Origin: Caldifarciminota bacterium
GTDB lineage: Bacteria; Hydrothermota; UBA3072; WFRC01
Direction of reading: 5' to 3'
DNA: 6,387 bases
Assembly (NCBI GenBank): GCA_015486685.1
Contig: WFRC01000076.1
Coordinates: forward strand, 1-6,387
Position 1 is the stretch's first letter; every line of letters begins with the position of its first letter. Of the stretch, positions 1 to 3,788 are shown one piece after another. A model generated the notes under the pieces. It was not told where the DNA came from and did no database searches. It saw only the letters and a program-made list of their open reading frames with translations. Position numbers and translations under genes: made by a program.

Positions 1-55
1 ATCCTCCTTAAAAGTTTGTTTCCTGTATAATAAGATTGAAAGTCAAAAAAGTCAA
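1..55 (-). promoter_or_regulatory. Promoter and ribosome binding site of a gene running off the left edge
   Basis: Read on the minus strand, there is a -35 box TTGACT (positions 50-55), a 17-bp spacer and a -10 box TATTAT (27-32), which puts the transcription start near position 19-20. About ten bases further on, the strand reads AAGGAGGAT (9 down to 1), a full-strength Shine-Dalgarno site ending exactly at the window edge. The start codon should lie within a few bases outside the window. The combination of spaced -35/-10 and a well-placed Shine-Dalgarno makes a leftward, divergent gene likely. Its product cannot be known from here. Confidence 0.6.
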
Positions 56-71
56 ATTTTTTTACCTAAAT

Positions 72-92
72 AATAATGAAGGAGGCATTATT
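72..92. repeat. Small hairpin with AAGGAGG loop
   Basis: AATAATG (72-78) and CATTATT (86-92) are a perfect 7-bp inverted repeat around the 7-base loop AAGGAGG. It lies upstream of the leftward promoter. No function is evident, and an AT-rich stem of this length can arise by chance. Confidence 0.3.
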
Positions 93-109
93 CTGTACTT
101 TCATTCTTT

Positions 110-160
110 GTCATTCTGAGCCCTTCGTTTCACTCAGGATAAATTCCACGAAGAATCTCG
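110..160. repeat. Dispersed palindromic repeat, GTCATTCTGAG type
   Basis: The element begins GTCATTCTGAGCCCTTCG and ends CACGAAGAATCTCG. ATTCTGAG (113-120) pairs with CTCAGGAT (133-140), with one G-U wobble if read as RNA. A shorter relative is at 344-373 and a fragment (GTCATCCTGAG) at about 699-709. This kind of GTCATTCTGAG...GAATCTCG element is familiar as non-coding repetitive DNA in many bacterial genomes. I see no open reading frame in it. Confidence 0.7.
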
Positions 161-167
161 TTTTTTT

Positions 168-188
168 GACAGGATGAACAGGATTAAC
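168..188. repeat. Short ACAGGAT(T/G)AAC-type repeat
   Basis: Two near copies sit in tandem: ACAGGATGA followed by ACAGGATTA. This ACAGGATGAACAGGATTAAC text is common non-coding repeat sequence in bacterial genomes (recalled, not searched). It directly follows the palindromic element ending at 160, which suggests a small cluster of repeat debris. Confidence 0.4.
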
Positions 189-233
189 ATTATAAATTCC
201 TACAATAATAAAGAACAAAAAACATAATAAGTT

Positions 234-272
234 GTCATTGCGAACCTGCCGCAGGCAGGTGAAGCAATCTCA
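234..272. repeat. Dispersed palindromic repeat, GTCATTGCGA type (copy 1)
   Basis: The outer arms are ATTGC (237-241) and GCAAT (264-268). The core is a strong stem, ACCTGCC (244-250) with GGCAGGT (254-260) and a 3-base loop GCA. Copies 2 and 3 (458-492 and 732-769) share the ends GTCATTGCGA and GCAATCTCA but have different cores. This is the behaviour of a family of small mobile palindromic elements. Confidence 0.75.
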
Positions 273-295
273 TTAAATAGGTATCTTCCTTTTTA

Positions 296-334
296 TCTCC
301 CTCCCTTGACGGGAGGGATAAAAGGGAGGGTGTC
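296..334. repeat. 39-bp G/C-tract repeat, copy 1, with G-quadruplex motif
   Basis: These 39 bases recur without a mismatch at 589-627. Inside, CCCTCCC (299-305) can pair with GGGAGGG (311-317). The plus strand at 311-330 has four G3 tracts separated by loops of 1, 6 and 1 bases (G3-A-G3-ATAAAA-G3-A-G3). This meets the usual G3N1-7 G-quadruplex rule. Hairpin and quadruplex would compete for the first GGGAGGG. No coding potential is apparent. Confidence 0.75.
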
Positions 335-343
335 TTTTTTCCT

Positions 344-373
344 GTCATGCTGAGCCCTTGGCGAAGCATCTCG
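344..373. repeat. Dispersed repeat, GTCATGCTGAG type (short copy)
   Basis: It reads GTCATGCTGAGCCCTTGG, then CGAAGCATCTCG. ATGC near the left end pairs with GCAT near the right end, changed in step relative to the copy at 110-160 (ATTC with GAAT). This compensatory change suggests the two arms are kept complementary. It is followed (about 379-412) by related GAGCGAAGC / GTGAGCGAG text. Confidence 0.6.
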
Positions 374-457
374 TTGTTAATGGAGCGAAGCTAAATGAAC
401 TGCCGAAGACGTGAGCGAGTGTAATGAACAAACACTCTCACAGGTCTCCCTTTCACT

Positions 458-492
458 GTCATTGCGAGGAGCGTAGCGACGAAGCAATCTCA
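458..492. repeat. Dispersed palindromic repeat, GTCATTGCGA type (copy 2)
   Basis: The ends are GTCATTGCGA and GAAGCAATCTCA. The core is GGAGCGTAGCGAC, in place of the CCTGCC stem of copy 1. ATTGC and GCAAT form the conserved outer stem. It sits between the two 39-bp repeats. Confidence 0.75.
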
Positions 493-588
493 CAGGATGG
501 GTGGTGCCGTTTCCTCTCTATTTCCTTTTCTCTGGAATTATGATCTTTTTCATTTTCCATTTTGCACTTTTCAATCTGCATTAAATCT

Positions 589-627
589 TCTCCCTCCCTT
601 GACGGGAGGGATAAAAGGGAGGGTGTC
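589..627. repeat. 39-bp G/C-tract repeat, copy 2, with G-quadruplex motif
   Basis: Identical to 296-334, 293 bases downstream and in the same orientation. CCCTCCC (592-598) faces GGGAGGG (604-610), and the four-tract G-quadruplex motif occupies 604-623. The flanks differ immediately outside the 39 bases, so this is a discrete element and not part of a longer duplication. Confidence 0.75.
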
Positions 628-663
628 CTCTATTGTTTGAGTTTTTTAATTTTTATGACTGAC

Positions 664-679
664 CCCACTGAAAAGTGGG
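664..679. repeat. Hairpin CCCACT-GAAA-AGTGGG
   Basis: A perfect 6-bp stem closes a GAAA loop, a GNRA-type tetraloop if transcribed. No T-tract follows on either side, so it is not a standard terminator. Its role is unknown. It could be one more small palindrome of the repeat field. Confidence 0.4.
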
Positions 680-731
680 TAAGAAATTACATAATCCTGT
701 CATCCTGAGTATTCTCTTCTTCTCTTCCATT

Positions 732-769
732 GTCATTGCGAGCGACCAACGGGAGCGTGGCAATCTCAT
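732..769. repeat. Dispersed palindromic repeat, GTCATTGCGA type (copy 3)
   Basis: The ends are GTCATTGCGA and GGCAATCTCAT; the core reads GCGACCAACGGGAGCGTGG. ATTGC and GCAAT again form the outer stem. It has the same orientation as copies 1 and 2. Confidence 0.75.
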
Positions 770-780
770 TTAAAGAGGGT

Positions 781-840
781 ATGACCGAACCTCTTAAAAA
801 AGCCATACAGGAGACAATAAAAGAACTTCCGGAAGAGTAG
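781..840 (+). pseudogene. Possible remnant of a short gene (19 codons)
   Basis: An ATG at 781, preceded by AGAGGG, opens 19 codons (MTEPLKKAIQETIKELPEE) before a TAG. The peptide is amphipathic with lysine and glutamate codons, and it loosely resembles the N-termini of small antitoxin-like proteins. Beyond the TAG the same frame runs for 17 more codons to another stop and does not continue a recognisable domain. It could be the decayed start of a small antitoxin-type gene or plain chance. I cannot assign a family. Confidence 0.2.
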
Positions 841-1206
841 TTCTGGACTTTCTACGACCACAAATTACAGTTATGCTTTACAATGTCTATATAGGTGTCG
901 GAGGTTTACAAGTTCATATTGATATTAAATGGCAATTTTATAAGCTATAACTATATAATTGGCAATAATTGTTATAGTAGATATAGAAGTATATTTTAAT
1001 CCTTATTATTTCTTTCATTGGTGTAAATCTAAATAATTCTTATGTATAATATTCTTTTAACATTAATCTAAATTATTAAAGGGTGCAGAATGATGGAATC
1101 CTGAATATATCAATATTCTGCTTTAATACAGGAGAATGAATTTTCCCCTGTAAAAAACAAAAAAACAAGCACCGTCTCCATTTGTCCCACTGCGTAGTTT
1201 ATACAA
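841..1206. other. Gene-free AT-rich stretch
   Basis: No convincing gene lies here on either strand. The longest plus-strand candidate I noted is a 25-codon ATG frame at 873-950 with no supporting features. The stretch holds small inverted repeats: CTATAAC (945-951) with GTTATAG (971-977), and GCAGAAT (1085-1091) with ATTCTGC (1115-1121). It also holds an isolated TATAAT (1045-1050) without a good -35 partner. It ends with the AGCACCGTCTCCA motif listed separately. Confidence 0.5.
1168..1180 (-). repeat. GACGGTGCT motif, left copy of an inverted pair
   Basis: AGCACCGTCTCCA here is the reverse complement of TGGAGACGGTGCT. It matches 12 of 13 bases with TGGGGACGGTGCT at 5828-5840, in opposite orientation. 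A T-rich run (on the minus strand) follows the motif here and an AT-rich stretch follows it at 5841. The pair therefore faces inward or outward symmetrically around the toxin-antitoxin, activator and secreted-protein genes. GGGGACGGT-type motifs are familiar as small dispersed repeats in several bacterial genomes (recalled, not searched). Confidence 0.45.
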
Positions 1207-1234
1207 TTAACGAATAACGAATTACGATTAACGA
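1207..1234. repeat. Tandem array of four 7-bp units
   Basis: Four head-to-tail heptamers, TTAACGA, ATAACGA, ATTACGA and TTAACGA, fill 28 bases without gaps. The array ends eight bases before the -35 box of the promoter at 1243. The position suits an operator or iteron-like binding array for a regulator. Such ATTAACGAAT text also occurs as simple repeat debris in bacterial genomes, so function is not established. Confidence 0.5.
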
Positions 1235-1242
1235 AATTTTCC

Positions 1243-1270
1243 TTGACAAAAATGAATAATTCTGTATTAT
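1243..1270 (+). promoter_or_regulatory. Sigma-70-type promoter P1 upstream of the toxin-antitoxin operon
   Basis: TTGACA (1243-1248), a 16-bp spacer and TATTAT (1265-1270) give a predicted start near 1276-1278. That coincides with an ATG at 1277 that opens a 37-codon frame. The segment from the -35 box to ATATGGA closely resembles promoter P2 at 1338-1375, so the two may be a duplication. Confidence 0.55.
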
Positions 1271-1276
1271 AGAAAT

Positions 1277-1390
1277 ATGGAAGGAAGAAAAAAATCCCTG
1301 AAAAAATCAAACAAAGTATATTGGATAGAGAAAATTATTGACAATTCAAAAATAATTTTGTATAATGAGATATGGAGGATAAATGATTGA
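1277..1390 (+). CDS. Possible 37-aa leaderless leader peptide overlapping the antitoxin start
   Basis: From ATG 1277 the frame runs 37 codons (begins MEGRKKSLKKSNKVYW, ends NEIWRIND) to TGA 1388-1390. It overlaps the first bases of the next gene (ATG 1383). The predicted start of transcription from P1 falls on or next to its ATG, so it would be translated leaderless. The peptide is lysine-, isoleucine- and asparagine-rich and has no recognised domain. Promoter P2 lies inside it, which constrains its sequence. It is either a small leader peptide coupled to the downstream gene or a chance frame in AT-rich DNA; I favour chance slightly. Confidence 0.2.
   Translation: MEGRKKSLKKSNKVYWIEKIIDNSKIILYNEIWRIND
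1338..1378 (+). promoter_or_regulatory. Perfect consensus sigma-70 promoter P2 with ribosome binding site
   Basis: TTGACA (1338-1343), exactly 17 bp, then TATAAT (1361-1366): every consensus position matches with the preferred spacing. The start of transcription is expected near 1372-1373. This leaves a leader of about ten bases whose main content is GGAGG (1374-1378), four bases before the ATG at 1383. Such a complete match predicts strong, factor-independent transcription unless a repressor intervenes. Confidence 0.8.
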
Positions 1391-1640
1391 AAAAAGAAGT
1401 CAAAAAACAATTCCAGAATATGTGAAGCATCTTTTCTGGGATGTAAAAAAAGAGGACATAGATATAAAGAAACATTCCCCTTTTATTATTAAACGGGTAT
1501 TAGATTATGGGAATGCTGCCTCCCTAAAATGGTTGTTTAAAACCTATCCAGAAGACCTTATAAAAGAGGTTATCTATAACAAAAGAGGATTGCACCCCAA
1601 GACTATCAATTTTTGGGAGAAACACTATGAAAATCTTTGA
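1383..1640 (+). CDS. DUF6922-type small protein, probable antitoxin partner of the AbiEii-like gene
   Basis: This 85-aa protein has the look of the DUF6922 family: LFWD near residues 17-20, FIIKRVLDYGN at 34-44, then WLFKTYP at 50-56, and a closing P-K-T-x-x-FW motif (72-78). These small proteins are commonly encoded directly upstream of AbiEii/AbiGii-type nucleotidyltransferases, and the same is seen here. The next gene starts inside its last codons (14-base overlap), which indicates translational coupling. I see no clear DNA-binding domain, so it is not a classical AbiEi with a winged helix. It may neutralise the partner directly or act as an adaptor; that role is inference. The start follows GGAGG and the perfect promoter P2, so it is well supported. 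Length is usual for the family and nothing looks truncated. Confidence 0.8.
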   Translation: MIEKRSQKTIPEYVKHLFWDVKKEDIDIKKHSPFIIKRVLDYGNAASLKWLFKTYPEDLIKEVIYNKRGLHPKTINFWEKHYENL

Positions 1641-2277
1641 GAATACCATACCCGAAGTATCAAAAAAACTCTTTGAAACCTTAAATGATGAGATTGGAAA
1701 AATGAGATTTTATTTAGCAGGTGGTAGCGGTTTAGCAATCCAGATTGGCCACCGTGTATCAGAAGATTTAGATTTTTTCACGCCGTTGCGTTTTAACCCG
1801 GATATATTAGCCCGATACCTCTCATCTATATTTAGTTATGAGGAAACGCTTATAGCACCCCAAACATTGTATTGCAATCTTAATAGAGTAAAGGTAAGTT
1901 TTATATGGTATGAAGTTCCTCTGGTATATCCTGCATTCCATTTCAAGAAGGTTGAAATTGCTGATTGGCGGGACATTTTGGCAGAGAAATTTAAGGCCCT
2001 CTCACAAAGGGGAAGCCGTAAGGATTTTTATGACATCTATTTTACACTTTTATTAAAAAATCTATCAATAGGTAGTGCAATTGAAATTTTCAAAAAGAGG
2101 TTTGAGGGAACAGGAATTAATTACTATCATATCTTAAAGAGTCTGGTGTTTTTTGAGGATGCGGAACAGGAACCCGAACCGAATTTACTTAAGAAAGTCT
2201 CCTGGAAGGAGGTAAAATCCTTCTTTACCAACAATTTAAGAGAATTTGGGAAACATCTTTTAGGAGAGGAAATATAA
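1627..2277 (+). CDS. AbiEii/AbiGii-family nucleotidyltransferase (toxin-like)
   Basis: This 216-aa protein belongs to the nucleotidyl transferase AbiEii/AbiGii toxin family (DNA polymerase beta-like fold). The signature is complete: AGGSGLAIQIGHR (31-43) is the GS nucleotide-binding loop. SEDLDFF (45-51) supplies the metal-binding pair D47 and D49. VKVSFIWYEVPLV (88-100) is the third strand. LAEKFKALSQRGSRKDFYDIY (119-138, key residues K121, R128, D133, D136) is the family's C-terminal catalytic motif. In characterised AbiE systems the enzyme inhibits growth, with phage defence by abortive infection reported; tRNA-modifying nucleotidyl transfer is known for related toxins. The substrate here is unknown. 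The gene overlaps the upstream DUF6922-type gene by 14 bases and shares its promoter. GGGAGA lies about six bases before its ATG. All catalytic residues are present, so it is probably active. Confidence 0.88.
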   Translation: MKIFENTIPEVSKKLFETLNDEIGKMRFYLAGGSGLAIQIGHRVSEDLDFFTPLRFNPDILARYLSSIFSYEETLIAPQTLYCNLNRVKVSFIWYEVPLVYPAFHFKKVEIADWRDILAEKFKALSQRGSRKDFYDIYFTLLLKNLSIGSAIEIFKKRFEGTGINYYHILKSLVFFEDAEQEPEPNLLKKVSWKEVKSFFTNNLREFGKHLLGEEI

Positions 2278-2283
2278 AAAAAT

Positions 2284-2312
2284 TTGACAATAGGATATAA
2301 ACATCTTATATT
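2284..2312 (+). promoter_or_regulatory. Sigma-70 promoter of the NtrC-family activator gene
   Basis: TTGACA (2284-2289), 17 bp, then TATATT (2307-2312, five of six consensus bases). Transcription should start near 2318-2320, directly before the ATG at 2321. There is no Shine-Dalgarno site upstream, which fits a leaderless message. The promoter sits in the 37-base gap after the toxin-like gene, so the activator can be made independently of that operon. Confidence 0.7.
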
Positions 2313-2320
2313 ATATGATA

Positions 2321-3670
2321 ATGGGACAGTATAAAATACTTTTGATAGAGAATGAGCAAAAAAAATTCAATAATTTCTCGTATTTAGGAAAAAAGGGATG
2401 GGGAATCTACCCTATATCTCAAAATGAATGGAAAGATGAAATTCAGAAAAGACACTTTGATACAATAGTCCTTGGACCCTATCTTCCTTCCAAAGAAAAA
2501 TTGTCAATTATAAAATATCTTAACGAGATGCCAGCATCTATTCCTGTAATAGTTATCGGAAAAGAGAATGAGATAGGAATGGATACCCATTATATAGAAG
2601 AAGGTGTATTTGAATATATTCCTTTCCCTTTTCTATCAAATAGGCTCCTATGGACTATTGAGAAGGCAGCGAAAATGAGGTCTTTCAGAGGAGAACTTAC
2701 AAAATTAAAACTACTTGTAAGAGGAAACTATAATTTTGTAATTGGATTTTCAGAAGCAATGCAAAGGATATTATCTCTTATAGATTCAGCAGTAGAAATA
2801 CCAGATTTAACTGTATTGGTAATAGGCGAAACAGGTGTGGGTAAAGAGGTTATAGCAAATATTATACATGAGAGGACAGGAAAGGGTATATTTGAAGCCA
2901 TTGATTGTGCTGCAATTCCCCAAACACTACTTGAAGCAGAGCTATTCGGTTTTGAGAAGGGGGCATTTACAGGTGCAGTAAAGAGTAAACCCGGAAGATT
3001 TGAACTCTGTAAAGGTGGGACCATATTTCTAGATGAAATTGAAAGTTTTCCATTAGAGATGCAGGTGAATTTATTGCGGGTATTGGAAACAAGGAAATTT
3101 AGAAGATTGGGAGGGGTGGTAGATATAAAATTTGACGGAAGGATAATTGCCGCATCAAACACACCATTAGGATATCTTATAAAAGAAGGAAAATTCAGAG
3201 AAGACCTATATTACAGATTAAACATATTTCCTATAACAGTGCCTTCATTAAGGGAAAGAAAAGAAGATATATTGCTTCTTGCATATACATTCATAGACGA
3301 ATTCAATAAAAATATTCACACAAGGGTTAAAGGTATCTCAAAAGAGGCAGAAGAGATTTTGCTTTCCTATCATTGGCCCGGAAATATCAGAGAATTAAGA
3401 AATATTATTGAAAGAGGCGTAATACTTGCTCGAGGCAGCATCATTAAACCTGAACATTTAGGAATTGTAAAAGATGCCTACCTCAAGACTCTTCCATTAG
3501 AGATAAAACAGAAAGGAAGGTCTCTTAAAGATATAGTAAAAGACATAGAAAAGAGATTAATAATTGATGCCTTAAAAGAATGCAAATGGAATAAATCTAA
3601 GGCTGCCCGCCTCCTCAAAATTCCCCGTCATATCCTCAAATACAAGATAAAAAAATATAATATTGGATAA
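2321..3670 (+). CDS. NtrC-family sigma-54-dependent transcriptional activator with degenerate receiver domain
   Basis: A 449-aa bacterial enhancer-binding protein. Residues 4-115 have a response-regulator fold pattern (YKILLIENE, FDTIVLG, IPVIVIG, FEYIPFPF). The phospho-acceptor Asp is replaced by G52, the switch Thr/Ser by G80 and the conserved Lys by F102, so classical phosphorylation is not expected. The AAA+ domain (about 138-365) is intact: Walker A GETGVGKE (169-176), the sigma-54-contacting loop GAFTGA (214-219), Walker B GGTIFLDE (232-239), N280, arginines R293 and R299 in FREDLYYRL, and WPGNIREL (352-359). A Fis-type helix-turn-helix closes the protein (about 422-448: WNKSKAARLLKIPRHILKYKI). 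It should bind upstream DNA and open sigma-54 promoters; the obvious target is the promoter 91 bases downstream of its stop. I chose ATG 2321 because of the promoter position; ATG 2315, two codons earlier, is the alternative. No kinase gene is adjacent. Confidence 0.92.
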   Translation: MGQYKILLIENEQKKFNNFSYLGKKGWGIYPISQNEWKDEIQKRHFDTIVLGPYLPSKEKLSIIKYLNEMPASIPVIVIGKENEIGMDTHYIEEGVFEYIPFPFLSNRLLWTIEKAAKMRSFRGELTKLKLLVRGNYNFVIGFSEAMQRILSLIDSAVEIPDLTVLVIGETGVGKEVIANIIHERTGKGIFEAIDCAAIPQTLLEAELFGFEKGAFTGAVKSKPGRFELCKGGTIFLDEIESFPLEMQVNLLRVLETRKFRRLGGVVDIKFDGRIIAASNTPLGYLIKEGKFREDLYYRLNIFPITVPSLRERKEDILLLAYTFIDEFNKNIHTRVKGISKEAEEILLSYHWPGNIRELRNIIERGVILARGSIIKPEHLGIVKDAYLKTLPLEIKQKGRSLKDIVKDIEKRLIIDALKECKWNKSKAARLLKIPRHILKYKIKKYNIG

Positions 3671-3681
3671 TTTTCTCCAAT
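3662..3681. promoter_or_regulatory. Candidate enhancer (upstream activating) dyad for the activator
   Basis: ATTGGA (3662-3667), eight bases, then TCCAAT (3676-3681) is a perfect 6+6 bp dyad, a common layout for dimeric Fis-type helix-turn-helix proteins. A further half-like copy, TCTCCAGTT (3693-3701), repeats TCTCCAATT (3674-3682) 19 bases downstream. The dyad spans the activator's stop codon and is centred about 115 bases before the predicted sigma-54 start, within the normal distance for enhancer sites. Binding is inferred, not shown. Confidence 0.4.
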
Positions 3682-3721
3682 TCGGATAAATCTCTCCAGT
3701 TTTAATTTTTCTTTAATTTTA

Positions 3722-3734
3722 TAACCCTTTGATT
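3722..3734 (-). promoter_or_regulatory. Candidate IHF/HU-family bending site
   Basis: The sequence TAACCCTTTGATT matches every position of the IHF consensus read on the other strand (WATCAANNNNTTR). It lies between the candidate enhancer and the -24/-12 promoter, where IHF normally bends DNA at sigma-54 promoters. The consensus is short, so one match in 90 AT-rich bases is suggestive only. The same bases form a weak stem, ACCCT (3724-3728) with AGGGT (3738-3742), followed by a T-rich stretch. That could instead be a poor terminator for the activator gene. Confidence 0.4.
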
Positions 3735-3760
3735 TTGAGGGTATTTTGTCTTATAATTTT

Positions 3761-3776
3761 TGGTATGAAAATTGCA
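3761..3776 (+). promoter_or_regulatory. Sigma-54 (-24/-12) promoter of the secreted protein gene
   Basis: TGGTATGAAAATTGCA fits the consensus TGGCACGNNNNTTGCA at all but two defined positions. Both differences are C to T, and T is often found there. The invariant GG (3762-3763) and GC (3774-3775) have the required 10-base separation. Transcription should start near 3787, two bases before ATG 3789. An NtrC-type gene with an intact GAFTGA loop ends 90 bases upstream, which strongly supports this as a real, activator-dependent promoter. Confidence 0.8.
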
Positions 3777-3788
3777 TATATATTTTAT

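Noticed and set aside
664..679. Rho-independent terminator at the CCCACT hairpin
   Set aside because: No T-tract follows on either strand and no gene ends nearby.
110..769. CRISPR array
   Set aside because: The repeats are of different types, unevenly spaced, internally variable and palindromic; there are no uniform spacers and no cas genes.
810..1179. GGAGAC (810-815) as inverted partner of GTCTCC near 1174
   Set aside because: Six bases at 360-base distance is expected by chance, and the flanks do not extend the match.
1110..1310. 66-aa minus-strand open frame
   Set aside because: It runs antisense through the 7-bp array and promoter P1, is phenylalanine-rich translation of AT-rich DNA, and has no domain or good start signal.
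2728..3162. 144-aa minus-strand open frame
   Set aside because: It lies entirely antisense to the AAA+ domain of the activator, whose motifs prove the plus-strand reading.
3729..3788. 20-residue N-terminal extension of the secreted protein (TTG 3729 or ATG 3765)
   Set aside because: Both codons lie upstream of the predicted sigma-54 transcript start, and the promoter itself would be coding. ATG 3789 starts a standard signal peptide.
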